Of a stretch of 63,810 bases of DNA, positions 54,383-63,514 are shown piece after piece. The notes below the pieces were generated by a model. It worked only from the letters and a program-made list of their open reading frames with translations. It had not been told where the DNA came from and searched no databases. Position 1 is the stretch's first letter. Each line of letters begins with the position of its first letter. The stretch is from Peptococcaceae bacterium (lineage in GTDB: Bacteria; Bacillota; DSM-12270; Thermacetogeniales; Thermacetogeniaceae): contig JAHFCR010000013.1 in the NCBI GenBank assembly GCA_023249405.1, positions 1-63,810 on the forward strand, in the 5' to 3' direction. The position numbers were made by a program, and so were the translations under genes.

Positions 54383-55861
54383 ATGGAAAAGAACAATATC
54401 TTCCGCGACCTTGCAGAACGAACCGGTGGCGATATCTATATCGGCGTTGTCGGTCCGGTCCGGACTGGAAAGTCCACTTTTATCAAGCGGTTTATGGAAA
54501 TGCTGGTGTTGCCCAACATCAGCGACGTTTATGAGCGGGACCGCGCCAAGGACGAACTGCCACAGAGCGGCGCCGGAAGAACCATCATGACCGTAGAGCC
54601 CAAATTCATACCCAATGAGGCAGTGGAGATCGCTGTCAGGAATGGGCTCAGCGTGAAGATCAGAGTGGTGGACTGCGTCGGTTACACCGTAGACGGGGCG
54701 CTGGGGTACGAAGGCGAGAGCGGTCCGCGCATGGTCAGGACGCCCTGGTTTGAAGAGGAGATTCCCTTTCAGAATGCCGCAGAGATCGGGACGCGCAAGG
54801 TGATTGCGGAACATTCGACGATTGGAGTCGTGGTCCTGACAGATGGTTCTATCGCCGACATTCCCAGGGAGAACTATGTGGAAGCTGAGGAGCGGGTCAT
54901 CGAGGAACTCAGAGAATTGGGCAAGCCGTACGTGATCGTGCTCAACTCCATTCATCCCGATCAGGTGGAAACTGCGGACCTGGTGCGGGGCCTGGAGGAT
55001 AAATATGATGTTCCGGTACTCTCACTGAATGCGGTCGAAATGACCCAGGATGACATCCTGGCTATCCTGCAGGAGGCATTGTATGAATTCCCGGTTCAGG
55101 AGGTTGGCGCCAACCTGCCCCAGTGGATTGAGGAACTGGAACTCAGCCACTGGCTGCGCGCTGATCTCGATCAGGCGATCGAGAATGCGGTAAACAGCGT
55201 GCACCGCCTTAGAGAGATAGATCAGGCTGTTGAGCAGATCAAGCAGAACGATTTTGTGGCTACGGCCGTTCTGGAGGATATTAACCTTGGTACCGGAGTG
55301 GCGGTTATCGATGTCAAGACCCAGGATGGATTGTTCCACAAGGTGCTGGAAGAGGTGAGCGGCCTGGCGATCAATGGTGACCAGGATGTCCTCAGGTACC
55401 TGCGTGATCTCAGTCAGTCCCGGCGCGAATACGAAAAGGTGGCGCCGGCCTTGGATGAGGTTCGTGAGATGGGATACGGCGTGGTTTCTCCAGGTCTGGA
55501 TGATATGGTCCTGGAAGAGCCGGAACTGATCAGGCAGGGCAACCGGTTTGGAGTGCGACTGAAGGCCAGCGCTCCATCACTGCACATTATCAAGGCGGAT
55601 ATTACCGCGGAGATCACGCCGATCATCGGCACGGAAAAACAGTGCGAGGAACTGGTAAAGTATATCCTCGAGGAATTTGAGGATGATCCTCAGAAGATCT
55701 GGCAGAAGGATCTGTTCGGCAAGTCATTGCACGATCTGGTTCGCGAGGGGATCCAGAACAAGCTGCACAGGATGCCGGAAAATGCCCAGAGCAAGCTGGC
55801 GGAGACTGTGAGCCGGATTGTCAATGAGGGAAACGGAGGATTGATCTGCATCATCATCTAA
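54383..55861 (+). CDS. spoIVA: Stage IV sporulation protein A
   Basis: ATPase that polymerises on the forespore surface as the base of the spore coat, 492 residues, the same length as in Bacillus subtilis. The Walker A is VGPVRTGKSTFIKRF, followed by QSGAGRTIMTVEPKFIPNEA and DCVGYTVDGALGY. The C-terminal anchoring end GLICIII is preserved. AGGGAGGGGGG lies before ATG 54383. The 160-base upstream gap after the terminator contains GCATGAAA and CATAAGAA 13 bases apart, a weak sigma-E-like pair that I do not call separately. Confidence 0.97.
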   Translation: MEKNNIFRDLAERTGGDIYIGVVGPVRTGKSTFIKRFMEMLVLPNISDVYERDRAKDELPQSGAGRTIMTVEPKFIPNEAVEIAVRNGLSVKIRVVDCVGYTVDGALGYEGESGPRMVRTPWFEEEIPFQNAAEIGTRKVIAEHSTIGVVVLTDGSIADIPRENYVEAEERVIEELRELGKPYVIVLNSIHPDQVETADLVRGLEDKYDVPVLSLNAVEMTQDDILAILQEALYEFPVQEVGANLPQWIEELELSHWLRADLDQAIENAVNSVHRLREIDQAVEQIKQNDFVATAVLEDINLGTGVAVIDVKTQDGLFHKVLEEVSGLAINGDQDVLRYLRDLSQSRREYEKVAPALDEVREMGYGVVSPGLDDMVLEEPELIRQGNRFGVRLKASAPSLHIIKADITAEITPIIGTEKQCEELVKYILEEFEDDPQKIWQKDLFGKSLHDLVREGIQNKLHRMPENAQSKLAETVSRIVNEGNGGLICIII

Positions 55862-55938
55862 CCTGAGATATTACCCACGCCCGGGTGAAAAAAAGCGAAT
55901 AGCGGGGAAAAGAACGAAAAAGCAGGAATTAATGCCGG

Positions 55939-55968
55939 TTGACCCGAAGTATATGGCAGTTGTATAAA
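55939..55968 (+). promoter_or_regulatory. Sigma-A-type promoter of the hom-thrC-thrB-lysC genes
   Basis: TTGACC (55939-55944) and TATAAA (55963-55968) are 18 bases apart and 38 bases before hom. Confidence 0.55.
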
Positions 55969-56005
55969 ATAGAGATGCATTCTATTCGAAGTAGGTGAGT
56001 CAACA

Positions 56006-57310
56006 TTGCCTGAAGTGATCGGGATTGGCCTGCTGGGCGTGGGAACGGTGGGATCGGGCGTAGTCAAAATACTGCGCGATAATGCCAGCCAGATCGCACA
56101 GCGTGTAGGAAAGCGCGTGGAGATCAAACGCATCCTGGAAAATAATGAATCAAAGCTGCGCAGCCTTGGTCTGACAGAACAGGGTACCAACAGGTATGAG
56201 GATCTGCTGGAAGATCCGTCAATCCAGATTATCGTAGAACTGCTGGGCGGCATTGAGCCTGCCCGTACCTACTTGTTGGAGGCTCTGGGCCGGGGTAAGC
56301 ATGTGGTGACCGCCAACAAGGATGTGGTCGCCACCTATGGCAAGGAATTGTTTGCGGCTGCCGATGCCACAAAATCGGATTTTTACTTTGAAGCCAGCGT
56401 TGGAGGCGGCATTCCGGTAATCAGGGTTTTAAAGGAGAGCCTGGCCGCCAACCAGATCCAGGCAGTCATCGGCATAGTCAACGGCACCACCAACTACATC
56501 CTCACCCGTATGGGAGAGGAAGGGATAGAGTTCGATGCTGCACTCTGCGCCGCCAAGGACGCCGGCTATGCGGAGGCGGACCCGAGCGCCGATATAGAAG
56601 GCTTTGACGCGGCCAGGAAGATCGCTATCCTGGCTTCTATCGCGTTTAACACCCGGATCACCCCCAATGATGTATTTATCGAAGGGATTACCCGGATCAC
56701 GCCCCGGGATATCAGCTATGCCCAAGAGCTGGGTTATGTGATCAAGCTGCTGGCCATTGCCAGGGAACAGGACGAGGTGGAGGTCAGGGTTCATCCGGCG
56801 TTAGTGCCGGAGAATCATCCCCTGGCAGCGGTCCAGGGTGTGTTCAACGCCATCTATGTCCAGGGCAATGCGGTCGGTGAGACCATGTTTTACGGCCAGG
56901 GCGCTGGTCAGATGGCTACTGCCAGCGCAGTGGTGGGCGATGTGATGGAGATCGCGCGCAATATAGAGACTGGCAGCACCGGGCGCTTTTCCTGCACTTG
57001 CTTCTATACGAAGAAGCTCCGGCCCTGGGGTCAGTTTCATAGCAAGTATTACATCAGGCTAGTGGTTAAGGACCAGCCTGGAGCGCTGGCCAGCATTGCC
57101 GGCGTCTTCGGTAACAACAGGGTGAGCCTGGGATCGGTGATCCAGAAGCGTACGCTGAATATGGCGGGTATTTCTATGGCTGAGTTGGTGCTGATCACCC
57201 ATGATGTCATGGAACAGGATATACAGGATGCCCTGACGGTGATCAAGGGGCTGTCCATAGTGAGCTCCGTGGAGAACGTGATCAGGGTCGAGGGAGGTGA
57301 ACAGGGCTGA
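56006..57310 (+). CDS. hom: Homoserine dehydrogenase with ACT domain
   Basis: Reduces aspartate semialdehyde to homoserine (434 residues). The Rossmann loop is [46 protein letters not shown] and [14 protein letters not shown], then [11 protein letters not shown]-like [16 protein letters not shown], carry the active site. A C-terminal ACT domain (about 350-434) suggests threonine feedback. TTG start at 56006. The stop overlaps the thrC start by one base. Confidence 0.95.
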   Translation: MPEVIGIGLLGVGTVGSGVVKILRDNASQIAQRVGKRVEIKRILENNESKLRSLGLTEQGTNRYEDLLEDPSIQIIVELLGGIEPARTYLLEALGRGKHVVTANKDVVATYGKELFAAADATKSDFYFEASVGGGIPVIRVLKESLAANQIQAVIGIVNGTTNYILTRMGEEGIEFDAALCAAKDAGYAEADPSADIEGFDAARKIAILASIAFNTRITPNDVFIEGITRITPRDISYAQELGYVIKLLAIAREQDEVEVRVHPALVPENHPLAAVQGVFNAIYVQGNAVGETMFYGQGAGQMATASAVVGDVMEIARNIETGSTGRFSCTCFYTKKLRPWGQFHSKYYIRLVVKDQPGALASIAGVFGNNRVSLGSVIQKRTLNMAGISMAELVLITHDVMEQDIQDALTVIKGLSIVSSVENVIRVEGGEQG

Positions 57311-58374
57311 TGACCTGGCGAGGGGTAATCGAAGCTTATCGTTCTTTCCTGCCTGTTACCGATCAGACGCCGGTGGTCACCCTGTACGAGGGGAATACCA
57401 TCCTGCTGCCCGCACCAAGGCTGTCGCAGAAGCTCAAGGTAAATATCTATTTGAAGTTTGAGGGTCAGCATCCAACCGGTTCTTTCAAGGACCGGGGCAT
57501 GACCATGGCCGTAAGCAAAGCCCTAGAGAGCGGCAGCCAGGCGGTCATGTGTGCCTCCACGGGCAATACCTCGGCCTCTGCAGCGGCCTACGCCGCCCGG
57601 GCCGGCATCAAGTGTGTCGTTCTGGTGCCCGATGGCTATGTGGCTTTGGGGAAATTAGCCCAGGCTCTGATCTACGGGGCTGAAGTCATTGCCGTCAAAG
57701 GAAATTTTGATGCCGCCTTGAAACTGGTGCGCCAGATCACCCAGGACTATCCGCTGACCCTGGTCAACTCCCTCAACCCGTACCGGATTGAGGGCCAGAA
57801 GACCGCGGCCTTCGAGGTCTGCGATCAGCTGGGTTCTGCTCCGGATTATTTAGCTCTGCCGGTGGGCAATGCAGGCAACATCACCGCCTATTGGAAGGGC
57901 TTTCAGGAATACGGTACTGCCGGACACATCCAGCACCTCCCACGCCTGCTGGGATTTCAGGCGGCGGGAGCGGCGCCGATCGTCGAGGGCCAGGTGGTAG
58001 CCGAGCCGCGCACCGTGGCGACAGCGATCCGGATCGGCAATCCGGCCAGTTGGCAGAAGGCGCTGCAGGCGTTGCAGGAATCTCATGGCCAGATCGACAA
58101 GGTGACTGATGAGGAGATTATTGAAGCCTATAAGATGGTCGCCCGTTACGAGGGCCTGTTTGTAGAGCCCGCCTCTGCAGCCTCTTTGGCTGGTGTCATC
58201 AAGTTGGCGGCTACGGGCTTCTTTGCTTCCGACAAATGTGTTGTGTGCGTCATGACCGGCAATGGCCTCAAAGACCCCGATAACGCGCTTTCCGCCTGCC
58301 AGTTGCAACCGCGGGTGATCCCCGGCGAGCAGCAGGCAGTGCTGGATTTGTTGCACCAACTAAATGTGCTCTAG
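57310..58374 (+). CDS. thrC: Threonine synthase
   Basis: PLP enzyme of 354 residues converting O-phosphohomoserine to threonine. The PLP lysine lies in [36 protein letters not shown] and the phosphate loop [16 protein letters not shown] are clear. It belongs to the shorter class of threonine synthases. The ATG overlaps the hom stop (ATGA), so translation is coupled. Confidence 0.95.
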   Translation: MTWRGVIEAYRSFLPVTDQTPVVTLYEGNTILLPAPRLSQKLKVNIYLKFEGQHPTGSFKDRGMTMAVSKALESGSQAVMCASTGNTSASAAAYAARAGIKCVVLVPDGYVALGKLAQALIYGAEVIAVKGNFDAALKLVRQITQDYPLTLVNSLNPYRIEGQKTAAFEVCDQLGSAPDYLALPVGNAGNITAYWKGFQEYGTAGHIQHLPRLLGFQAAGAAPIVEGQVVAEPRTVATAIRIGNPASWQKALQALQESHGQIDKVTDEEIIEAYKMVARYEGLFVEPASAASLAGVIKLAATGFFASDKCVVCVMTGNGLKDPDNALSACQLQPRVIPGEQQAVLDLLHQLNVL

Positions 58375-58389
58375 TCAGAGCAAGAATGG

Positions 58390-59340
58390 GTGATAAACGT
58401 GGGACGGAGAGTGGTGGTCAGGGTACCGGCCAGCGTGGCCAATCTAGGGTCGGGATTTGATGCCATGGGCATGGCTCTAAACCTGTATAATCTGATCGAG
58501 CTGGAAGAGACTGGTGACGGGTACAAGATTGAGATTACCGGTGAAGGAGATCAGGTTCTACCAAGAGATCGGAGCAATCTGATTGCTCAGGCCATAGATA
58601 GGTTATTTACCGTTACCTCCCGTCAGATATCCGGATGGAGGCTGCATACAGTAAACAACATTCCCTTGCAGAGCGGACTGGGCAGCAGTGCCGCAGCCAT
58701 TGTCGGGGGTCTGGTGGCAGCTAACGCCATGGCTGGATATCCCCTTTCACTGAAGCAAATTCTTACCCAGGCGATCGCCCTGGAGGGACACGCGGACAAT
58801 GCGGCTGCAGCCCTGCTGGGTGGAGTGGTAGTGATTGTGCCTGAGGAGAACGCGGCTACAGATGATAATGGCGCCACATTCAGCTATCTATACTCCCGTT
58901 TTAACCCGCCAGCAGACCTGGTGGTTTATACAGTGATACCCGCCTTTACCGTGTCTACCAGCCTGGCCAGAAGCATCCTGCCGGAGCAGGTATCTTTAAA
59001 GGACGCGGTCTTCAACCTGTCCCGGGTGGCCATGCTAGCCATGGCTCTGAGGGATGGAGAATGGGATAAGCTGGGCACTGCGCTGCAGGACCGTATCCAT
59101 CAGCCATATCGTGCCCAACTCGTTCCGGGTTTGGAGGAGATGCTTCAGGCAGCGCTGCTGGCAGGTGCTTATGGGGCGTTCCTGGGTGGGGCCGGCCCCT
59201 CAGTGGCCGCCCTGGGGCCGCCTGGTTCTAAAGCAGGAGAGGTAATACGAAAAATATTTATAGCTCATGGTAACGAAGCCAGAGTACTGGAGTTACAACC
59301 GAGCCCTCAGGGAGCATATGCTGAAATATCTGCACTTTAA
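58390..59340 (+). CDS. thrB: Homoserine kinase
   Basis: GHMP-family kinase (316 residues) that phosphorylates homoserine. VRVPASVANLGSGFDAMGMAL, the ATP loop PLQSGLGSSAAAIVGGLVAANAM and GAYGAFLGGAGPSVAAL are the three GHMP motifs. GTG 58390 or GTG 58399 could be the start; neither has a strong ribosome site, which fits coupling from thrC 15 bases upstream. Confidence 0.95.
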   Translation: MINVGRRVVVRVPASVANLGSGFDAMGMALNLYNLIELEETGDGYKIEITGEGDQVLPRDRSNLIAQAIDRLFTVTSRQISGWRLHTVNNIPLQSGLGSSAAAIVGGLVAANAMAGYPLSLKQILTQAIALEGHADNAAAALLGGVVVIVPEENAATDDNGATFSYLYSRFNPPADLVVYTVIPAFTVSTSLARSILPEQVSLKDAVFNLSRVAMLAMALRDGEWDKLGTALQDRIHQPYRAQLVPGLEEMLQAALLAGAYGAFLGGAGPSVAALGPPGSKAGEVIRKIFIAHGNEARVLELQPSPQGAYAEISAL

Positions 59341-59366
59341 AAAGAGAATCGGGAGGGATTTGCATC

Positions 59367-60581
59367 GTGCAGATAGTCGTTCAAAAATTCGGGGGCACGT
59401 CGGTGGCCAGTCCTGAGCTGATCCGGAACGTGGCCCGCCGGGTGGTGAGCGCCAAAGAACAGGGAAAGCAGGTGGTGGTGGCCGTATCAGCCATGGGCCA
59501 TACTACCGATCACCTGATAGACCTGGCCCGGGCGGTGGGAGACTGCTGCCCGGAACGGGAGATGGACATGCTCCTGGCAACCGGCGAACAGGTCACCATT
59601 GCCCTGTTGGCCATGGCCCTGCAGAATCTGGGACATCGGGCTATCTCTATGACTGGCGCCCAGGCCGGTATCTTAACCGACGAAGCCCACACCAAGGCCC
59701 GGATCCTCAAGATCGATCCAGTGCGTATCCAGAAGGAACTGGAGAAGGGCAATATCGTAGTAGTAGCCGGTTTTCAGGGGATGAACGTCGATCACGAGAC
59801 GACCACTCTGGGCCGGGGGGGTTCAGATACTACCGCCGTAGCCCTGGCAGCGGCCTTAAAGGCAGAAGTGTGTGAGATCTACACCGACGTGGACGGGGTC
59901 TATACCGCAGACCCGCGGTTGATTCCCGACGCCAGAAAGCTAGACCTCATTTCCTACGACGAGATGTTGGAACTGGCCAGTCTCGGGGCCCTGGTCCTAC
60001 AGGCGCGTTCCGTAGAGGTCGCCAAACAGTATGGGGTTACCATTAATGTCAGGTCCAGTTTTAATGACAATCCAGGAACGTTGGTAAAGGAGAGTTCAGA
60101 CATGGAAGAGTGTCGTCTGCTGAGTGGAGTGGCTCACGATATCAATGTGGCCAAGATCGGTTTATTCGATGTTCCAGACCGCCCGGGGATCGCCACACAC
60201 CTATTTAAAGCGCTGGCCGACGAGAAGATCAACGTCGATATGATCATTCAGAGCTGGATGCGTAGCGGCAGGAACGATATTGTGTTTACAGTCACCAGGG
60301 ATGACCTTTCCAAGACCATCCCGATAGTAGAGCGAGTGATGAAGGAGATCGGGGCCTTGGGGATGGAATACAACGACCACGTAGCCAAGATATCGATCGT
60401 GGGGGCGGGCATGGTGACGAACCCCGGCGTGGCTGCGAATATGTTTGAGGCGCTGGCAAAGGAAAATATCAACATCAATATGATCAGCACTTCGGAGATC
60501 AAGATCTCCTGCGTGATCGAAGAGGATCAGGCAGTCAGAGCGGTCGAGGCGATCCACGCTAAAATGATCGGGAAACTGTAG
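59367..60581 (+). CDS. lysC: Aspartate kinase
   Basis: First enzyme of the aspartate family pathway (404 residues), feeding both lysA (11059) and hom. VQKFGGTSVASPELIRNVA, the GFQGMNVDHETTTLGRGGSDTTAVALAAAL motif and EIYTDVDGVYTADPRLIPDA are typical; two ACT domains follow (about 260-404). GTG start at 59367 after GGGAGGG. Last gene of the hom-thrC-thrB-lysC group. Confidence 0.96.
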   Translation: MQIVVQKFGGTSVASPELIRNVARRVVSAKEQGKQVVVAVSAMGHTTDHLIDLARAVGDCCPEREMDMLLATGEQVTIALLAMALQNLGHRAISMTGAQAGILTDEAHTKARILKIDPVRIQKELEKGNIVVVAGFQGMNVDHETTTLGRGGSDTTAVALAAALKAEVCEIYTDVDGVYTADPRLIPDARKLDLISYDEMLELASLGALVLQARSVEVAKQYGVTINVRSSFNDNPGTLVKESSDMEECRLLSGVAHDINVAKIGLFDVPDRPGIATHLFKALADEKINVDMIIQSWMRSGRNDIVFTVTRDDLSKTIPIVERVMKEIGALGMEYNDHVAKISIVGAGMVTNPGVAANMFEALAKENININMISTSEIKISCVIEEDQAVRAVEAIHAKMIGKL

Positions 60582-60676
60582 CGCCTGGTCGTTTTAAATG
60601 CGTTGGGAGTAAACTGCGGTAATGCTTAACCGTCAGCTTGACTTCGCCAGATAAAGGGCATACAATCTACTTTAAT

Positions 60677-60753
60677 CAGGGTGTAGCTCAGCTTGGTAGA
60701 GCGCTAGCTTGGGGTGCTAGAGGCCGTGGGTTCAAGTCCCACCACTCTGACCA
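60677..60753 (+). tRNA. tRNA-Pro (anticodon GGG)
   Basis: A complete cloverleaf including an encoded CCA end. Acceptor stem CAGGGTG/CACTCTG, D arm GTAGCTCAGCTTGGTAGAGC-like, anticodon stem CTAGC/GCTAG with loop TTGGGGT (anticodon GGG), and T arm GTGGG-TTCAAGT-CCCAC. It is followed by a terminator at 60767. Confidence 0.95.
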
Positions 60754-60766
60754 TCTAGTAATGAGA

Positions 60767-60793
60767 ACGGGGGAGTTGCTGCCCCTGTTTTTT
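60767..60793 (+). terminator. Terminator after tRNA-Pro
   Basis: ACGGGG and CCCCTGT form an imperfect stem over AGTTGCTG, followed by TTTTTTG. Confidence 0.65.
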
Positions 60794-60885
60794 GTTTATT
60801 TGCGGTGACGAGTGACAAGCGGACGGGGTTGTTGTCATCTTATCCAATCTTTTAATATTGATAACATTAGGATGGGAGTGTTGAT

Positions 60886-60939
60886 ATGCCAAGAGCGGCA
60901 AGGCAGAAAGCATTATTGTCAACAACCCCGCCCCTATGA
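60886..60939 (+). CDS. Possible 17-residue upstream ORF coupled to the glycosyltransferase
   Basis: ATG 60886, preceded by GATGGGAG, opens MPRAARQKALLSTTPPL, whose TGA overlaps the ATG of the next gene (ATGA). The main gene has no ribosome site of its own, so re-initiation from this short ORF is plausible. Confidence 0.35.
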   Translation: MPRAARQKALLSTTPPL

Positions 60940-62081
60940 CGCACCGGGTGCTGCACATTGTCAGACCGGTCAAGGGTGGCATCAAGAAGCACCTGCAACT
61001 CCTGTTCCAGGGGATCGACAGGGAAAGATTCACACTTTACCTGGCAGCGCCGCCGGATGAGGAGTTGCGCCATGCGTTTCAACCTTTTATCCATGCTTTT
61101 ATTCCAGTCCAGATTGCTGAGGGTTGGAATCCGGGCCGGGACTGGAGAATTATCAGCAAGCTGGGATCGGTGCTGCGCAACGAACAGATCGACCTGGTGC
61201 ATACCCATGGAATGAGAGCCGGTATCCTGGGTCAGGCAGCCGCCCTGTTGGCGAAACGGCCCGTAGTGGCAACCATCCATAACTTGCCGATCCAGCCCGG
61301 AGGCGGCTATGACTGGGTGCGGCCTTTGCAGGTATTGCTGCACCGGCAAGCCGTGCATCACGTGATCGCGGTTTCCCGGGCGATTGCAGAGCAAGCGCAG
61401 GCCAGGCTGCTTGTGCCTGGAAAGAGGATCTCCGTGGTCTATAACGGTATCGTGGCCGCGAATTATGATAGCCGCCAGCAGACAACGGTGGAACGCCGCC
61501 TACTGGGCATCGACACTGACATGCCGGTGATTGGAGCAGTAGCCAGGCTGGAGAGGCGTAAGGGAATCCGCTACCTGATCGAAGCCATACCGTTGGTGGA
61601 GTCTATATGCGGGCAGATCTTCACGGTAATAGTGGGAGATGGGCCCGAGCGTCACCAACTACAGATTTTGGCCGGGGCCCTCGGTGTGGAGAAAAGGGTG
61701 ATCTTCACCGGCTTCCGGGATGATGTGCCTGGCCTGCTGCAGCTGTTTGACCTGGCGGCTGTGCCATCGGTTCAGGAAGGGCTGTGCATTTTTTGCCTGG
61801 AGGCTCTGGCCAGCGGCTGCCCCGTAATCGCTAGCGCTATCGGTGGCCTGCCGGAGATCATCGAACATGGAAAAACCGGCTTGCTGGTATCTCCTGCCGA
61901 TCCGGAGGCATTGGCCAAGGGGATCATCGCTCTGCTAAGAGACAGGAATATGGCTGAGGCCATGGCCAGCCAGGGTCGGGCGATGGTTGCCGAGAGGTTT
62001 GACCGGGATACAATGATCAGGAAAACCGAAGCGATTTATGAAAAGATCGTTACCGAATGCAGTGACCGCTCTAGCATCTGA
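60936..62081 (+). CDS. Glycosyltransferase family 4 protein
   Basis: GT-B fold retaining glycosyltransferase of 381 residues. The N-terminal half has the acceptor-domain pattern HIVRPVKGGIKKHLQLL and DLVHTHGMRAGILGQAAALL. The C-terminal donor domain has ISVVYNGI, IGAVARLERRKGIRYLIEAIP and the E-x7-E motif EGLCIFCLEALASGCPV. No signal or membrane segment, so it acts at the cytoplasmic membrane face. Its sugar and acceptor are unknown. It stands alone between a tRNA and a gene-poor region. Confidence 0.85.
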   Translation: MTHRVLHIVRPVKGGIKKHLQLLFQGIDRERFTLYLAAPPDEELRHAFQPFIHAFIPVQIAEGWNPGRDWRIISKLGSVLRNEQIDLVHTHGMRAGILGQAAALLAKRPVVATIHNLPIQPGGGYDWVRPLQVLLHRQAVHHVIAVSRAIAEQAQARLLVPGKRISVVYNGIVAANYDSRQQTTVERRLLGIDTDMPVIGAVARLERRKGIRYLIEAIPLVESICGQIFTVIVGDGPERHQLQILAGALGVEKRVIFTGFRDDVPGLLQLFDLAAVPSVQEGLCIFCLEALASGCPVIASAIGGLPEIIEHGKTGLLVSPADPEALAKGIIALLRDRNMAEAMASQGRAMVAERFDRDTMIRKTEAIYEKIVTECSDRSSI

Positions 62082-62367
62082 ACCGCTTGCCGATAGGCCT
62101 GCTCTCCGCTTGACATCACTCCTGAAAAGACCAGGCAGAAATAACCCCAGTCAAATAAATGACCACTGTCAGACTCTCTGTGGGGTTGGAAGCCGTCGAT
62201 GACCTATGGGACGATCTTAGTCAGGCGTTGGATATAATATAAAGAGGATGTAGCCCTATATATTAAAAATTAATAAAATATCGTTGAAGGTATGCCGTAC
62301 TAGATCTGAAATAGATTCGTGGACAAGATTGAGAATATTATTATAGAGCATTATTACCTAATCCATA
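62082..62367 (+). other. Gene-poor A+T-rich stretch
   Basis: No convincing open frame. AACCCCA (near 62143) and TGGGGTT (near 62181) could form a long-range hairpin, and a TATAAT-like string lies near 62235-62241. Together with 62368-62783 this is the largest ordinary intergenic region in the window. Confidence 0.4.
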
Positions 62368-62604
62368 TTAATAACGGGAAGCAGCGACAGACACAAATCT
62401 ACGTATAAAAGTTTCTTTAAACGGGGATACTCGACAGGATTCATCAACATACGAGATGATTTTTCCGGCGGCAAAGCTGCTTAGCTTCATCTCTGAAATC
62501 ATACTCTGAATCGCGGTGGCGCAATTCAGGCTGGGAACGACGTCCGGTATTGGCGCTATGAATGTTGGTGATGTGGGCAGTGTGGAGATAGGGGAAATAG
62601 GCAT
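62368..62604 (-). CDS. Doubtful small protein on the minus strand
   Basis: A 78-codon frame on the minus strand reads MPISPISTLPTSPTF... and ends FIRRFVSVAASRY. It has no clear ribosome-binding site. The plus strand of the same DNA reads VGDVGSVEIGEIGI before a stop and is interrupted, so neither direction is convincing. It could be a relic of a small spore-coat or germination-type gene, but I cannot assign it. Confidence 0.2.
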   Translation of the reverse strand: MPISPISTLPTSPTFIAPIPDVVPSLNCATAIQSMISEMKLSSFAAGKIISYVDESCRVSPFKETFIRRFVSVAASRY

Positions 62605-62644
62605 TTAACCAATCAGGTAGCCGAAAGCGGGGTGAAAAATATTA

Positions 62645-62672
62645 TTGACAAATATTAACGAAGTGCTAAAAT
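62645..62672 (+). promoter_or_regulatory. Sigma-A-type promoter of speD
   Basis: TTGACA (62645-62650) and TAAAAT (62667-62672) are 16 bases apart. A leader of about 100 bases follows with GGTGCC/GGCACC able to pair, then a run of seven T near 62733, which looks attenuator-like. Confidence 0.65.
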
Positions 62673-62783
62673 TTAATAGGATTGGAACAGGGTGCCGAGA
62701 AATGTAATTAGGCACCGGTTATGACCCTTTTTTTACGTTTATCTCCCTGAAATGACGAATATCGAAGGAGGTTGAGACTATTA

Positions 62784-63170
62784 ATGACAAGGCTAAACTC
62801 TTTGGGGCGTCATGTTTTAGCTGAATTGTACGGTTGCGCATTCGAAGCCCTAGATGATCTGGAACAGGTGCAGACATATATGAAAGATGCAGCACTGGCA
62901 GCTGGAGCCGAGATCAGGGAATGCGTCTTCCACAAATTCAGCCCTCAAGGGGTAAGTGGCGTAGTGGTGATTTCCGAGTCCCATCTGGCGATCCATACCT
63001 GGCCCGAGTTGGGCTACGCTGCCGTCGATGTGTTTACGTGCGGAGAAAAAGTAGATCCATGGGATGCATGTAAGTATCTAGTCGACAAATTTCGTGCCGA
63101 ATACATGACGGCCAACGAGATCAAGCGAGGGATCATGGAAATTAGCCAGAGAGCGGCGGTAAACCTTTAG
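62784..63170 (+). CDS. speD: S-adenosylmethionine decarboxylase proenzyme
   Basis: Makes the aminopropyl donor for spermidine. The 128-residue proenzyme is of the short prokaryotic class; it cleaves itself at the Glu-Ser bond in VISESHLAIHTWPE to form the pyruvoyl group. RHVLAELYGC and AAVDVFTCGEKVDPWDA are also typical. ATG 62784 follows AAGGAGG; a TTG at 62772 is inside the ribosome-binding region. No speE lies in the window. Confidence 0.95.
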   Translation: MTRLNSLGRHVLAELYGCAFEALDDLEQVQTYMKDAALAAGAEIRECVFHKFSPQGVSGVVVISESHLAIHTWPELGYAAVDVFTCGEKVDPWDACKYLVDKFRAEYMTANEIKRGIMEISQRAAVNL

Positions 63171-63223
63171 GAGGGATATTTATTTTAAACCGCCTATATA
63201 ATAGAATATTAAATGGTTAGTTC

Positions 63224-63260
63224 GAGCCTTACAAGAATATCGTAGGGCTCATTTGCTTTT
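63224..63260 (+). terminator. Terminator after speD
   Basis: GAGCCTTAC pairs with GTAGGGCTC (9 bp, one G-T pair) over a 9-base loop, followed by ATTTGCTTTT. Confidence 0.75.
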
Positions 63261-63266
63261 AAATGG

Positions 63267-63429
63267 ATAAAGCGAAACTTGCATCAAATGGGGGTTTATC
63301 CCATCTGATGCTTAGCTGAGCAGATCCCGCCGGGGTACCCGCTTTAGCGGGTCGGGCACCCGGCTTAACGCCCCTTATCCACCGCTTAAAGAAGCGGGGG
63401 ATACTAGGGGCGGTTAGCTATCGGATAAA
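63267..63429 (+). repeat. Structured dispersed repeat, copy C
   Basis: A 163-base element beginning ATAAAGCGAAACTTGCATCA. Its hairpins are GCATCAAATGGG/CCCATCTGATGC (63281-63311), ACCCGC-TTTA-GCGGGT inside GCCGGG/CCCGGC, and CCGCTT-AAAG-AAGCGG enclosed by GCCCC/GGGGC. The tail at 63409-63429 is the common 21-base end. It lies between speD and the HdrC-like gene. Confidence 0.85.
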
Positions 63430-63514
63430 AATTTCTCAACGCTAAAGAGGAATTATTGCTTAAAGGGAGAATAGTGTCTTTATTGATAACTATGAACGTT
63501 AAGAGGGGGTCGCG

